Part shown: positions 49,600 through 60,711 of the stretch, piece after piece
Numbering within the stretch: position 1 is the first letter of the stretch
How the letters are laid out: the number at the start of each line of letters is the position of its first letter
Assembly: GCF_021353235.1 (NCBI RefSeq)
Contig: NZ_JAJTWT010000008.1
Coordinates: 62,001-126,000 of the forward strand
Reading direction: 5' to 3'
DNA: 64,000 nt
Source of the DNA: Pelomonas caseinilytica
Lineage (GTDB): Bacteria > Pseudomonadota > Gammaproteobacteria > Burkholderiales > Burkholderiaceae_C
The notes under the pieces: generated by a model
Told to the model about the DNA's origin: nothing
What the model saw: the letters and a program-made list of their open reading frames with translations, nothing else
Databases searched by the model: none
Made by a program: the position numbers and the translations under genes

Positions 49600-49607
49600 T
49601 GCGCCGC

Positions 49608-50291
49608 ATGAACCGTCCCGCCATCACCCAACCCCAGCTCGCGCCCGTCACGGGCATCGACGCCCACCTGCCGGCCGTCCCGCCCGAGAGCATGACGGCC
49701 GAAGCCATTCGCGCGCGCCTGGCCGCCTTGTCCGCCTGGACGCCGGAATTCGCCGGGGATGGCGGTCGCTTCGCCGACCGCGAGCCTGCTGGCGCGGCCG
49801 TCCTCGTGCCCCTGGTGCAGCGCGACGAGGGCCTGACCTTGTTGCTGACCCGCCGCACCGACCACCTGCGCGACCACGCCGGCCAGATCAGCTTCCCCGG
49901 CGGGCGCGTCGAACCCGAGGACGACGGCCCGGTGGCCACCGCCTTGCGCGAGACCGAGGAGGAGATCGGCCTGTCGCGCAGCCACATCGAAGTCCTCGGC
50001 CAGCTACCCGTCTATTCGACCGTCACGGCCTTCCAGGTGACGCCCGTCGTCGGCCTCGTCGAGCCGGGCTTCACGCTGACCCTGGACAGCTTCGAGGTGG
50101 CCGAGGCCTTCGAGGTGCCGCTGGCCTTCCTGATGGACCCCGCCCACCACCGGCACCATCGCGTCGAGTTCGCAGGCGCCGAGCGGCGCTTCCTCTCCAT
50201 GCCCTGGCCGGGGCCGGAGCGCGAGTACTTCATCTGGGGCGCGACGGCAGCGATGTTGCGCAACCTCTACCGTTTGCTCATGGCGGCCTGA
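49608..50291 (+). CDS. Nudix hydrolase, CoA pyrophosphatase type
   Basis: 227 residues. Nudix box at about 101-123: GGRVEPEDDGPVATALRETE plus EEIGL. The preceding TRRTDHLRDHAGQISFPG is the UPF0035 motif of NudL/CoA diphosphatases. Start at 49608 (MNRPAI); the longer frame runs back through the rplS terminator. Single gene or start of a run with the cobD-like gene 23 bases later. Confidence 0.88.
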   Translation: MNRPAITQPQLAPVTGIDAHLPAVPPESMTAEAIRARLAALSAWTPEFAGDGGRFADREPAGAAVLVPLVQRDEGLTLLLTRRTDHLRDHAGQISFPGGRVEPEDDGPVATALRETEEEIGLSRSHIEVLGQLPVYSTVTAFQVTPVVGLVEPGFTLTLDSFEVAEAFEVPLAFLMDPAHHRHHRVEFAGAERRFLSMPWPGPEREYFIWGATAAMLRNLYRLLMAA

Positions 50292-50314
50292 CCCGGGCAC
50301 TATCATCCGCGCCC

Positions 50315-51304
50315 ATGAATTTCTTCGCGGTGCTGCTGGCCCTGTTGTGTGAGCAACTCAAGCCCCTGAGGCATGGCAACCGCGTGCACCAGTCCGTCAT
50401 CGGCTGGGTGCGCTGGACGGGCCGCAACTTCGACGCCGGCGACGAGCACCACGCCGTCATCGTCTGGTCCATCACCGTGCTCGTGCCGGGCGTGGTGACC
50501 GCGGCGGTCTACTGGGGCCTGCGCCATTTCAGCGTGCTGCTGGCCCTGGCGCTGGACGTGGTCATCCTCTACCTGACGCTGGGCTTCCGGCAGTTCAGCC
50601 ACTACTTCACCGACATCCGCGACGCCCTCGAGCGCGGCGACGACGCCACCGCGCGCCAGCTGCTGGCCGAATGGCGCCATCTCGACGCCAGCGAGCTGCC
50701 GCGCACCGAGCTGATCCGCCACGTCATCGAGCACTCGCTGCTGGCCGCCCATCGCCACGTCTTCGGCGTGTTCTTCTGGTTCGTCGTCTGCTCGACCATC
50801 GGCCTGGGGCCGGCCGGCGCCGTGGTCTACCGGATGGCGGAGTTCGCGAGCCGCTACTGGGCCTTCAAGAGCCGCACCCTCGATGCGCCGACCAACACCC
50901 GCCTGCTCGCGCTGTCGCGCCAGGCCTTCACCGTCATCGACCACCTGCCGGCGCGCCTGACGGCCACGGGCTTCGCCATTGTCGGCAACTTCGAGGAGGC
51001 GGTGAACGGCTGGCGTCGCGATGCCAGCCTCTGGCTGCATTCCAACGAGGGCATCATCCTGGCGTCCGCCGCCGGCGCCGTGGGCCTTCAACTGGGCGGT
51101 GCCGCGGCGCCCGGCATCACGCCCGACCGGAGCAAGACCTTCGACGCCGGCTCCGAACCCGACACCACCGGCGCTGCCGGCTCCACGGCCGGGGCGCTGC
51201 CCCAGCTCGGCCACCTGCAAAGCGTGGTCGGCCTGGTCTGGCGCTCCGTCGTGCTGTGGATGCTGCTGCTGGCGCTGCTGACCCTCGCCAATCTCGTCGG
51301 CTGA
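50315..51304 (+). CDS. cobD: CobD/CbiB-family membrane protein
   Basis: Probable adenosylcobinamide-phosphate synthase-like protein. 329 residues with four to five membrane helices: MNFFAVLLALLCEQLKPLRH, FTDIRDALERGDDATARQLL, HVIEHSLLAAHRHVFGVFFW, VYRMAEFASRYW. The last 60 residues are low-complexity. Betaproteobacterial members are divergent from true CbiB, so direct activity is uncertain, but cobT-cobS-cobC follow. An intergenic repeat separates it from cobT. Confidence 0.78.
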   Translation: MNFFAVLLALLCEQLKPLRHGNRVHQSVIGWVRWTGRNFDAGDEHHAVIVWSITVLVPGVVTAAVYWGLRHFSVLLALALDVVILYLTLGFRQFSHYFTDIRDALERGDDATARQLLAEWRHLDASELPRTELIRHVIEHSLLAAHRHVFGVFFWFVVCSTIGLGPAGAVVYRMAEFASRYWAFKSRTLDAPTNTRLLALSRQAFTVIDHLPARLTATGFAIVGNFEEAVNGWRRDASLWLHSNEGIILASAAGAVGLQLGGAAAPGITPDRSKTFDAGSEPDTTGAAGSTAGALPQLGHLQSVVGLVWRSVVLWMLLLALLTLANLVG

Positions 51305-51356
51305 AGTGAATCTGCCCCCGGCCCAGCCCCGCGCGCTGAACGCGGCGCGTGTCTGG

Positions 51357-51412
51357 TCCGCCCCCCTAGGGGGCGGCGATGCTTGCGGCATTGAGCCGCA
51401 AGCACATCGCCA
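51357..51412. repeat. Intergenic hairpin element with CCCCCCTAGGGGG core (copy d)
   Basis: Near-palindrome CCGCCCCCCTAGGGGGCGG, then a perfect 10-bp hairpin TGCTTGCGGC-ATTGA-GCCGCAAGCA. It lies in the 200-base gap between the cobD-like gene and cobT; the rest of the gap showed no gene. Confidence 0.65.
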
Positions 51413-51504
51413 ACGCGGGCCGGCTCGGGAGCGGCCCAGCGCTCGGCCCGCAATACCTCCGTTTCACCAGCTGCGGGTGGCGCGCAGCGCCATGAACAAC
51501 TGAC

Positions 51505-52530
51505 ATGCATTTCCCCGACCTGCCGGCCCTCGCCGAGCCTGATCTCGCCGCGCGCGTCCAGCACGCGCTGGACCACAAGACCAAGCCCCTGGGTGCCCTC
51601 GGCCGCATCGAGGCCCTGGCCCTGCAACTGGCCCTCGTCCAGGGCGTGGAGCGGCCCGTCCTGCGCGAGCCCCAACTCGTCGTCTACGCGGCAGACCACG
51701 GCCTGTCGCGCCGCGGCGTGTCGGCCTACCCGCGCGAAGTGACGCCGCAGATGGTGGCCAACATGCTGGCCGGCGGCGCCGCAGTGTCGGTGCTGGCGCG
51801 CCAGCAGGGCCTGCGGCTGACCATTGCGGACTGCGGCGTGGATGCCCCTCTGGCCGAAGGCGCGCTGGACCTGCGCGTCGCCGCCGGCACGGCGGACGCC
51901 AGCACCGGCCCCGCCATGAGCGCCGAGCAGGCGCGGCAGGCCCTGCACCAGGGCATGGCCCTCGTCGAGCGCCTGCCGGGCAACGCCCTGCTGCTGGGCG
52001 AGATGGGCATCGGCAACACCTCGTCGGCCAGCCTGCTGATGCAGCGCCTGACCGGACTGCCCCTCGCCGACTGCGTCGGCCGCGGCACCGGCCTGGACGA
52101 CGCCGGGCTGGCCCGCAAGCTCGCCGTGCTGGCCGAGGCACTCGCGGCCAACGCCGCGGCGCAATCGCCCCTCGAAGTCGGGACGGCCCTGGGTGGCTTC
52201 GAGATCCTGACCATGGCCGGCAGCGTCATCGCCGCGGCGGCCGGGCGCCGGGTCGTCGTCGTCGACGGCTTCATCACCACGGCGGCGGTCGCCCTGGCCG
52301 AGGCGCTGCGGCCGGGCGTGCTCGCGGCCTGCGTGTTCGCCCACCGCTCGGCCGAAGGGCCGCATGCCCGCTGGCTGGACCGCCTGGGTGCCCGGCCCCT
52401 GCTCGACCTGGACCTGCGCCTGGGCGAAGGCAGTGGCGCCGCCCTGGCCTGGCCGCTGCTGACGGCCGCCTGTGCCCTGCTGGCCGACATGGCGAGCTTC
52501 GAGAGCGCTGGCGTCAGCAACCGGGACTGA
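51505..52530 (+). CDS. cobT: Nicotinate-nucleotide-dimethylbenzimidazole phosphoribosyltransferase
   Basis: Activates the lower ligand for cobalamin. 341 residues: KTKPLGALGRIEALALQLAL, VYAADHGLSRRGVSAYP, GEMGIGNTSSASLL, GRGTGLDD and the late LRLGEGSGAALAWPLL with the catalytic Glu. It is followed by cobS 3 bases later. Confidence 0.96.
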   Translation: MHFPDLPALAEPDLAARVQHALDHKTKPLGALGRIEALALQLALVQGVERPVLREPQLVVYAADHGLSRRGVSAYPREVTPQMVANMLAGGAAVSVLARQQGLRLTIADCGVDAPLAEGALDLRVAAGTADASTGPAMSAEQARQALHQGMALVERLPGNALLLGEMGIGNTSSASLLMQRLTGLPLADCVGRGTGLDDAGLARKLAVLAEALAANAAAQSPLEVGTALGGFEILTMAGSVIAAAAGRRVVVVDGFITTAAVALAEALRPGVLAACVFAHRSAEGPHARWLDRLGARPLLDLDLRLGEGSGAALAWPLLTAACALLADMASFESAGVSNRD

Positions 52531-52533
52531 GCG

Positions 52534-53295
52534 GTGCGGCTGCTGCTGGTCGCCCTGCAGTTCCTGACCCGGCTGCCCGTGCGCTTGAGCGGCTTCCAGC
52601 CGGCCTGGCTGAACGACTGCGTGCGCCATTTTCCCGTGGTGGGCGCCGCGGTCGGCCTGGCCGGCGGTGCCGTGCTCGCCGCCGCGGCCCAGGCGTGGCC
52701 CGCCTGGATCGCCGCCGTGCTCGCCCTGGCGGCCACGGTCGCCCTGACCGGTGGCTTCCACGAAGACGGCCTGGCCGACACCTTCGACGCCCTCGGCGGC
52801 GTCGTGAGCCGCGACAAGGCCCTGGCCATCATGAAGGACTCGCGCATCGGCAGCTATGGTGCCCTGGCGCTGGTGCTGTCGCTGCTGCTGCGCGCCGCCC
52901 TGTTGGCCGTGCTGGCCACGCGGCCGATGGGAGCGGCGGTGGCCGCCCTCGTCGTGAGCCACGCCTTTGCGCGGACGGCGGCGGTCGGCGTCATGGTGAG
53001 CCTGCCCTACGGCGGCGACCTCGAGCATGCCAAGGCCAAGCCCCTGGCCCTGGCCGTGGCGCCGCGCAACCTCGGGCTGGCGCTGGGCTGGTGCGCGCTG
53101 CTGGCGGCCGGGCTGGCGGGCACCGGCACGCCGTGGGGCCGGCTGCTCGCCGCCGCGGCGGCCGCCGCGGTCGTCGCCTGGCTCATGCGTGGCTGGCTGC
53201 GGCGCCGCCTTGGCGGCTACACGGGCGATGGCCTCGGGGCCACGGAGCAGCTGACCGAGATTGCCGTGCTGCTGGCCTTCACGGCGTCGGTCTGA
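52534..53295 (+). CDS. cobS: Adenosylcobinamide-GDP ribazoletransferase (cobalamin synthase)
   Basis: Joins the activated corrin and alpha-ribazole at the membrane. 253 residues with several helices. LVALQFLTRLPV, GGFHEDGLADTFDALGG (metal-site D-x-x-D), MKDSRIGSYGALAL and GYTGDGLGATEQLTE are conserved. GTG start; the stop overlaps cobC. Confidence 0.95.
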   Translation: MRLLLVALQFLTRLPVRLSGFQPAWLNDCVRHFPVVGAAVGLAGGAVLAAAAQAWPAWIAAVLALAATVALTGGFHEDGLADTFDALGGVVSRDKALAIMKDSRIGSYGALALVLSLLLRAALLAVLATRPMGAAVAALVVSHAFARTAAVGVMVSLPYGGDLEHAKAKPLALAVAPRNLGLALGWCALLAAGLAGTGTPWGRLLAAAAAAAVVAWLMRGWLRRRLGGYTGDGLGATEQLTEIAVLLAFTASV

Positions 53296-53813
53296 TGGCC
53301 GGTTTCGCGGTGTGGCGCCACCCCAGGCCCCGCGGTGCCGAGGGGCGTTGCATCGGCGGGCGCACCGACCTGCCCGTCGACCCGCGCAAGGCCAAGCGGC
53401 TGGCCCACCGCATCCGTGCCCATGCCCGCCGCCACGGGCTGCCGCGCGAAGTCATCACCTCGCCGCTGGCCCGCGCGGCCGACGTCGGGCGCTGGCTGCG
53501 GCGCTGGGGCTTTCGCTGGCAGGTCGACGCTGCCCTCGCCGAGATGGACTTCGGCGCCTGGGATGGGCGGCCTTGGGCCAGCCTGCCGCGGGCGGAGTTC
53601 GACCGCTGGATGGCCGACTTCCGTGGCTTCGGCTTCGACGGCGGCGAGACGCTGGACGCGCTGCTTGCCCGCGCCGCGGCCTGGCAGCCGCCCTGCGCGC
53701 TCGCCGTCGGCCACGCCGGCTGGATCAACGCGCGGCGCTGGGCCGGCGCCCCGCTCACGCCGGCCACCTGGCCTCGGCCGCCGCGATACGGCGAGCGGGT
53801 CGACGTGGGCTAG
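53295..53813 (+). CDS. cobC: Histidine phosphatase, probable alpha-ribazole phosphatase
   Basis: 172 residues. WRHPRP carries the RH motif of histidine phosphatases with Pro in place of the usual Gly; SPLARAADVG, AEMDFGAWDG and GHAGWINA complete the site. It removes the 5' phosphate from the cobalamin precursor if it acts as CobC. The role is assigned from the one-base overlap with cobS. Confidence 0.82.
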   Translation: MAGFAVWRHPRPRGAEGRCIGGRTDLPVDPRKAKRLAHRIRAHARRHGLPREVITSPLARAADVGRWLRRWGFRWQVDAALAEMDFGAWDGRPWASLPRAEFDRWMADFRGFGFDGGETLDALLARAAAWQPPCALAVGHAGWINARRWAGAPLTPATWPRPPRYGERVDVG

Positions 53814-53840
53814 CGGCGGGCGGGATTCTCGAGTGGCTGC

Positions 53841-54548
53841 TCAGGCGTCGCGGATGTCGGCGATGACGTCCTGGCCGAAGTCCGGCCGCTCCAGATAGCG
53901 CAGCACGGCCGCGGCCGTGGCCTCGGGGGTCTGCAACTGGCCGCCGGTCTTCAGGCCCTGGAAGCGAGCCTGCTCCGGGAACTGCGCCGGGTCGGCCCCG
54001 CGCAGCTGCACCTGCATGTCGGTGTCGATGACGCCGGGCGCCAGGGACACGACCCCCACGTCGGGCGCCTCCAGCGCCAGGGCGCGGCTGAGGTGGTCCA
54101 GCCCGGCCTTGACGGCGCAGTAGGAGGCGCTCCCGGCCATGGCGCGCCGGCCCAGTCCCGAGGAGATGTTGAGGATGCGGCGGCGGCCCACTCCCGCCGT
54201 GCCGGCGAGGAAGGCCCGGCTCAGGAGCACCGGGGCCTCCAGCCCGACGCGCAGGGCGGCCGACAAGGCGTCCAGCTCGGTCGCGGCCAGGGGGCCTGGA
54301 GGGCTCAGCAGCGCCGCGTTGTTGATCAGCGTGGCACTCTCCCACCCGGTGTGCTCGCGCAGCCAGGCCTGCAGGCGCTCGGCGGCAGGCAAGGGGTCGG
54401 CGAGGTCCAGCGTCCACTGCTCGGCCGGCAGTGCCGCATCGGCATGCCGCGCGATGCCCAGGACGGTGTTGTGCGGGGATTGGGCGAGCTGCTGCACGAG
54501 GGCCGCGCCCAGGCCACGCGAGCTGCCGGTGACGATGTAGAGGTGCAT
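53841..54548 (-). CDS. SDR-family oxidoreductase
   Basis: 235 residues, Rossmann TGSSRGLGAAL (8-18), NNAAL and the catalytic Ser with YCAVK (Tyr-x3-Lys). The cofactor is probably NADP. Close in form to sepiapterin-reductase-like YueD enzymes (PGVIDTDMQ near the end). Substrate unknown. Convergent with cobC; 36 bases downstream of the pseudouridine synthase gene stop. Confidence 0.85.
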   Translation of the reverse strand: MHLYIVTGSSRGLGAALVQQLAQSPHNTVLGIARHADAALPAEQWTLDLADPLPAAERLQAWLREHTGWESATLINNAALLSPPGPLAATELDALSAALRVGLEAPVLLSRAFLAGTAGVGRRRILNISSGLGRRAMAGSASYCAVKAGLDHLSRALALEAPDVGVVSLAPGVIDTDMQVQLRGADPAQFPEQARFQGLKTGGQLQTPEATAAAVLRYLERPDFGQDVIADIRDA

Positions 54549-54584
54549 GGGAGAGACGGAAGGAGGCGAGGCCCGGCCAGTGTG

Positions 54585-55175
54585 TCAGAACTCCGGTGCG
54601 CAGGCGAAGCGATGGCCGCTGACGCTGAGTTCGCTCGCATGCAGCAACAGCCGCGGGCTGGCTGCGGCGGTGTCGGCCATGCCGTAGAGGGTGTCGCCGA
54701 GGATGGGATGGCCCAGGGCCGCGAGGTGCACCCGCAGCTGGTGGCTGCGGCCGGTCAGCGGTTCCAGCCTCAGCCGTGTGTGGTCGCCCTCGTGGCCGAG
54801 CACGCGCCAGCGGGTCTGCGAAGGCTTGCCGTGCTGGTGGTCGACCTGCTGGCGTGGCCGGTTCGGCCAGTCGGCGCCCAGCGGCAGGTCGATCAGGCCC
54901 TCGCCCTGCAGCCGGCCGGCCACGACGGCGACGTAGACCTTGCCGACACGGCGTTCGGCGAAGTCGGCGCTGAGCTCGCGCTGGGCCTGGGCGCCACGCG
55001 CGAACAGCAGCAGGCCCGAGGTGGCCTGGTCGAGCCGGTGCACGATGAGGGCGTCGGGGTAGAGGGCCTGCACGCGGGCGCTGGCGCAGTCGGGCTCGGT
55101 GCGGCCGGGCACGCTGAGCAGGCCGGCGGGCTTGTCGACGACGACCATGCGGTCGTCTGCGTGCACGACTCGCAT
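54585..55175 (-). CDS. RluA-family pseudouridine synthase
   Basis: 196 residues. Catalytic HRLDQATSGLLLFA, plus VVDKPAGLLSVPGR, TRLRLEPLTGRSHQLRVHLA and HPILGDTLYG. It lacks an S4 domain, as RluA itself does. RNA target (23S or tRNA) not assignable from sequence. Its ATG overlaps the stop of the EamA gene. Confidence 0.92.
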   Translation of the reverse strand: MRVVHADDRMVVVDKPAGLLSVPGRTEPDCASARVQALYPDALIVHRLDQATSGLLLFARGAQAQRELSADFAERRVGKVYVAVVAGRLQGEGLIDLPLGADWPNRPRQQVDHQHGKPSQTRWRVLGHEGDHTRLRLEPLTGRSHQLRVHLAALGHPILGDTLYGMADTAAASPRLLLHASELSVSGHRFACAPEF

Positions 55176-56077
55176 CAGCGCGACGACACCACGATGCCAG
55201 CCGCGATCAGCACGAAGGCGGCGGCGTGGTACCAGGCTGGCGCCGTGCCCAGCATCACCGCCGAGATCAGGGCGGCGAACAGCGGGGTCAGGTTCACGAA
55301 GAAGGCCGCCGTCGCCGGCCCCGCCTCCGCCACGCCGCGGCCCCAGCAGCGGTAGGCCACGAGAGAAGGCCCGACGGCCACGTAGGCCAGGGCGGCCAGC
55401 AGTGCCGGGCTCCAGTGGATGTCGGCGGGCGCCACCAGGCGCTCCGCACCCGCGGCCAGGCCCGAGAACGCCGTGCCGTAGACGAGTTGCGCCATCAGGG
55501 CTTCGGCCCAGTTCCAGTCGGGTCGCTCGCCGGGGCGCAGCCCCGGCCCCGGCCGGGCCAGCATCCATGAGTACACGGCCCAGGTGAAGATGGCCAGCAG
55601 CATCAGCAGGTCGCCGGGCACGAAGTGCACCGCCAGCAGGGCCGCCGGCTCGCCGCGCGCGATCACCAGCGCGACGCCCGCGAGCGACAGGCCCGCGCCG
55701 GCGAGCTGGCGCGGCCTCGGCCTGACGCCGTATCCCACCGCACCCACGGCCAGCATCCAGACCGGCATGCTGGCGGTGATGAGCGTCACGGTCAGCGGCG
55801 ACGACGTGTGCAGCGCCAGGTATTGCAGGGCGTTGAAGCAGCCCATGCCGAGGAAGCCCAGCCAGGCCAGGCCGCGCCAGCGCGACAGCAGCTCGCGCGG
55901 ACGGCGCAGCAGCGGCAGCGTGAACGGTGCGAGCAGGGCCAGGGCCAGCAGCCAGCGCAGGAAGTTCAGCGTGAGCGGCGGGATGGCATCCCGCACGAGG
56001 CGGCCGACGACCGCGTTGCCCGCCCACAGCAAAGGCGGCAGGGTCAGCAGCAGAGCAAGGCGTGGGGTCAGCTTCAT
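55175..56077 (-). CDS. EamA/DMT-superfamily transporter
   Basis: 300 residues with ten hydrophobic helices and two internal EamA repeats: LLWAGNAVVGRLV and LALHTSSPLTVTLITASMPV in the first half, VAYRCWGRGVAEAGPATAAF in the second. Likely an exporter of metabolites or amino acids. Start at 56077 (MKLTPR); divergent from the quinone oxidoreductase 62 bases away. Confidence 0.88.
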   Translation of the reverse strand: MKLTPRLALLLTLPPLLWAGNAVVGRLVRDAIPPLTLNFLRWLLALALLAPFTLPLLRRPRELLSRWRGLAWLGFLGMGCFNALQYLALHTSSPLTVTLITASMPVWMLAVGAVGYGVRPRPRQLAGAGLSLAGVALVIARGEPAALLAVHFVPGDLLMLLAIFTWAVYSWMLARPGPGLRPGERPDWNWAEALMAQLVYGTAFSGLAAGAERLVAPADIHWSPALLAALAYVAVGPSLVAYRCWGRGVAEAGPATAAFFVNLTPLFAALISAVMLGTAPAWYHAAAFVLIAAGIVVSSR

Positions 56078-56139
56078 CCAGGGAAGACGGGCGGGCAAAG
56101 GGCTGGCACGATAGCCCACAACGCAACGAGGAGACCCGC

Positions 56140-57129
56140 ATGAGTGAAAAGGCCATCGTCATCGACGCTCCCGGAGGGCCGGAGCAGTTGAAGCTCGTGG
56201 ACATGGCGGTGGGCGAGCCGGGACCGGGCGAGATCCGCATCCGCCATCACGCCTGCGGGCTGAACTACATCGACGTCTACCACCGCAACGGCACCTACCC
56301 GCTGGCGCTGCCGGCACGCCTGGGGATGGAAGGCGCGGGCATCGTCGAGGCGGTGGGCGAGGGCGTCTCCCACTTGCGCGTGGGCGACCGCGCCGCCTAC
56401 ACCAGCCAGCCGCCGGGCGCCTACGCGACGGCCCGCGTGATGCCGGCCAAGTGCGTGCTCAAGCTGCCCGACGCCATCGACTTCGAGACTGCGGCGGCCA
56501 TGATGCTCAAGGGCCTGACGGTGCAGTACCTGCTGCGCCGCACCCTGCCCCAGGGCGGCTTGCAGGCGGGCGACTTCGTCCTCTTCCACGCCGCGGCGGG
56601 CGGCGTGGGCCTCATCGCCTGCCAGTGGGCGCGAGCCCTGGGCCTGCAATTGATCGCCACCGCGGGCAGCGACGAGAAATGCGCGCTGGCGCTGGCGAAC
56701 GGCGCCAGCCACGCCATCAACTACCGGCGCGATACGGCCTTCGCCGCCAAGGTGCGCGAGATCACCGGCGGGCGCGGCGTGAAGGTGGTCTACGACTCGG
56801 TGGGCGCCGACACCTGGGAAGGCTCGCTGGACAGCCTGGCGCCCTTCGGCCTGCTCGCGAGCTTCGGCGCCGCCTCGGGGCCGGTGCCGCCCATCCAGAT
56901 CGGCACGCTGGCGGCCAAGGGGTCGGTCTACGTGACGCGGCCGACCATCTTCACCCACATCGCCACCCGCGAGGCCACGCAGGCCATGGGCGACGACCTC
57001 TTTGCCATGGTGTCCAGCGGCCAGGTCAGGATCCGCATCGACCGTCGCTACGCCCTGGCTGACGCGGCCGAGGCGCACCGGGACCTGGAGGCACGACAGA
57101 TCGTCGGCAGCGCCGTGCTGCTGCCCTGA
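56140..57129 (+). CDS. NADPH:quinone oxidoreductase (zeta-crystallin type)
   Basis: 329 residues of the MDR superfamily without structural zinc. GLNYIDVYHRNGTYPLALP, LPARLGMEGAG, the nucleotide-binding FHAAAGGVGLIACQWA and YDSVGADT match QOR. GAGGAG precedes the ATG at 56140. Transcribed alone. Confidence 0.92.
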   Translation: MSEKAIVIDAPGGPEQLKLVDMAVGEPGPGEIRIRHHACGLNYIDVYHRNGTYPLALPARLGMEGAGIVEAVGEGVSHLRVGDRAAYTSQPPGAYATARVMPAKCVLKLPDAIDFETAAAMMLKGLTVQYLLRRTLPQGGLQAGDFVLFHAAAGGVGLIACQWARALGLQLIATAGSDEKCALALANGASHAINYRRDTAFAAKVREITGGRGVKVVYDSVGADTWEGSLDSLAPFGLLASFGAASGPVPPIQIGTLAAKGSVYVTRPTIFTHIATREATQAMGDDLFAMVSSGQVRIRIDRRYALADAAEAHRDLEARQIVGSAVLLP

Positions 57130-57159
57130 CTGCACTGACGGGCGCGGTCGAGGCGGCCG

Positions 57160-58635
<1,476 letters not shown>

Positions 58636-58691
58636 CGGCGGTGATGGAGGGCGCGCGATTGTCGCCGCCCACCCCGCGGGGCCGCCGTGAC

Positions 58692-59534
58692 TTATTGCGC
58701 TGGCGGCCCCACCTCGTCGGGGGGCAGGGCGGCACGGTAGGCGTGCCAGCTCGCGTGGCCGAGCCAGGGGCCGACGACCAGCAGGCCCGCGAACCCCGGC
58801 AGCATCGCCAGGACGACCAGGACGGTCACGATCAGGCCCCACTGCAGCATGACCAGGGGCTGTCCGAGGCAGAGCTTGAGGCTGGCCAGCCCCGCGCTCA
58901 CCGCGTCGGTGTCGCGGTCCAGCAGCAGCGGCATGGCGATGACGCTGACGGCGAAGATCAGCCCGGCGAACAGGCCGCCGACGGCCAGGTAGGCGACGAT
59001 GAAGCCGAGGTGGGAGGCGTCGAGCAGGCGCGAGATGGAGCCGGCGAAATCGGGCATGCCGTCGAAGCTGACGGCGAACACCACCAGGGCCGCGCGCCCC
59101 CAGAGCATCTCCAGGATGAGGAGGACCGCGCCGAAGATGGCGATCTGGGCAACGTTGTCCATCCAGGCGCCGAGGACGAGGTGCAGCGACACGGGCTCGC
59201 CGCGCTCCAGCCGCCGGCTCACGTCGTACAGGCCCAGGCAGAGCAGCGGGCCGACGAGAAGGAAGCCGGCGCACAGGGCCAGGGTGTAGATGGGGGCGTG
59301 GCGGAACACCATCAGCACCGCCAGGCCCATCAGCGCGAAGCAGGCGCCGAAGAAGAGGCCGATGGCCGGCTCGCGGCGCAGGTCCTGCCAGCCCAGGCGC
59401 AGCCACTGCCAGGGCGCGGCGAGCGGCAGCCGGTTCAGCCGCGGGCCGATCTCGACCGCAGGCGCCGGTACGTAGGGAACGTAGGGGCGGTAGGCGGGCG
59501 GGTCCTCAGGTGCGTCTGACACGTCGGAGTTCAT
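58692..59534 (-). CDS. DUF2189-like integral membrane protein
   Basis: 280 residues with a Pro/Tyr-rich N-terminus ([20 protein letters not shown]) and five to six helices, including [18 protein letters not shown] and [19 protein letters not shown]. This matches DUF2189 membrane proteins of unknown function. The first 29 bases overlap the end of lspA in another frame. Confidence 0.82.
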   Translation of the reverse strand: MNSDVSDAPEDPPAYRPYVPYVPAPAVEIGPRLNRLPLAAPWQWLRLGWQDLRREPAIGLFFGACFALMGLAVLMVFRHAPIYTLALCAGFLLVGPLLCLGLYDVSRRLERGEPVSLHLVLGAWMDNVAQIAIFGAVLLILEMLWGRAALVVFAVSFDGMPDFAGSISRLLDASHLGFIVAYLAVGGLFAGLIFAVSVIAMPLLLDRDTDAVSAGLASLKLCLGQPLVMLQWGLIVTVLVVLAMLPGFAGLLVVGPWLGHASWHAYRAALPPDEVGPPAQ

Positions 59535-60000
59535 CCAGGATCAGCAGGATGGCTCCGATGGTGATCGCACTGTCGGCGACGTTGAAGGCGGGGAAATACC
59601 AGCCGCCGGCATGGACCTGGATGAAATCGACGACGTAGCCGTGGATGGCGCGGTCGATGACGTTGCCCAGCGCTCCGCCGAGGATGAGGGTCAGGGCGCT
59701 GGCGAAGAGCTTCTGGTGGCCGTGGCGGCGCAGCAGCCAGACGATGAAGGTGGCGGCGGCCAGGCCCAGGCCCAGGAAGAACCAGCGCTGCCAGCCCGAG
59801 GCGCCGTGCAGGAAGCTGAAGGCCGCGCCGAAGTTGTGGGCCCGCACCAGGTCGAAGAAGCTGGTGATGGGATGGACGTCGCCGAGCCGGAAGGCGCCGA
59901 GGATGAGGATCTTGGTGAACTGGTCGGCCAGGATGACGACGGCGGCGATCAGCAGCCAGGTGGTCAGGCCGGCGGGCGAGGAGGACGAACGAGAGGCCAT
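59506..60000 (-). CDS. lspA: Lipoprotein signal peptidase II
   Basis: Cuts signal peptides from lipidated prolipoproteins. 164 residues, four helices. Catalytic aspartates lie in [17 protein letters not shown] and [20 protein letters not shown] and [10 protein letters not shown] are conserved. It normally follows ileS directly; here a plus-strand gene (60111-60617) lies between them. Confidence 0.97.
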   Translation of the reverse strand: MASRSSSSPAGLTTWLLIAAVVILADQFTKILILGAFRLGDVHPITSFFDLVRAHNFGAAFSFLHGASGWQRWFFLGLGLAAATFIVWLLRRHGHQKLFASALTLILGGALGNVIDRAIHGYVVDFIQVHAGGWYFPAFNVADSAITIGAILLILDELRRVRRT

Positions 60001-60110
60001 GTGTGGGGGCGCGGTGCGGGGGCGGTCAATGTAACTTGCCGGCAGGGTTGTTCTTGTAGGCGCGGGAGAAGCGGCGTAGAAGTGGGACCTCCCTTGCCTT
60101 GGAGATCGCC

Positions 60111-60617
60111 ATGCGAAAGCGCATCTACTGGCTGCTGCCCGACCTGGGCAGCGCGCGGCGGACGATGGACGAGCTGCTGCTCGCCCGCGTCACCGAGCAC
60201 CACATCCACTTCGTCGCCCGCGAGGGCGCTGCCATGGACGGCCTGCATCCGGCCAACGTGCTGCAGACCTCCGACCTCGTCGAGGCGGCCCAGGCCGGCG
60301 CGCTGATCGGCTCGGGGCTGGGGGCTGCGGGCGGCGTGGCGGCGGCCTTTGCCTTCGATCCGGGCTCGCCCGCCGCGCTGGTGATCGGCATCGCCGCGGT
60401 GGGCGCCATGCTGGGCACCTGGTCGAGCAGCATGATCGGCAGCTCGACCCCGAGCCGGCGGCTGAAGCGCTTCGAGCGCGCCGTCGACGATGGGCAGTAC
60501 CTGCTCATCGTCGACGTGCCGCGCACGCGGGTGAGCCAGATCGAAGCGCTGCTGCAGCGCACCCACCCGGAAGCGCGCTTCGAGGGGATGGAGCCCAACG
60601 TGCCGGCGTTTCCGTGA
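60111..60617 (+). CDS. Small membrane-associated protein of unknown function
   Basis: 168 residues. The middle is glycine- and alanine-rich with two hydrophobic stretches ([35 protein letters not shown]). The soluble ends have RIYWLLPDL near the start and a [20 protein letters not shown] segment. It resembles DUF1269-type stress proteins, but I am not sure. TTGGAG precedes the ATG. The opposite strand and position between ileS and lspA suggest insertion into that operon. Confidence 0.7.
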   Translation: MRKRIYWLLPDLGSARRTMDELLLARVTEHHIHFVAREGAAMDGLHPANVLQTSDLVEAAQAGALIGSGLGAAGGVAAAFAFDPGSPAALVIGIAAVGAMLGTWSSSMIGSSTPSRRLKRFERAVDDGQYLLIVDVPRTRVSQIEALLQRTHPEARFEGMEPNVPAFP

Positions 60618-60711
60618 GCCCCTCGCCCAGGCTTGCCGCGCTGGACGCGGGCAAGTCTGGGCGGTCTTGCAGACTGCGCAGCCGACGGAGCGGCCACGCT
60701 TCGATGCCGGC

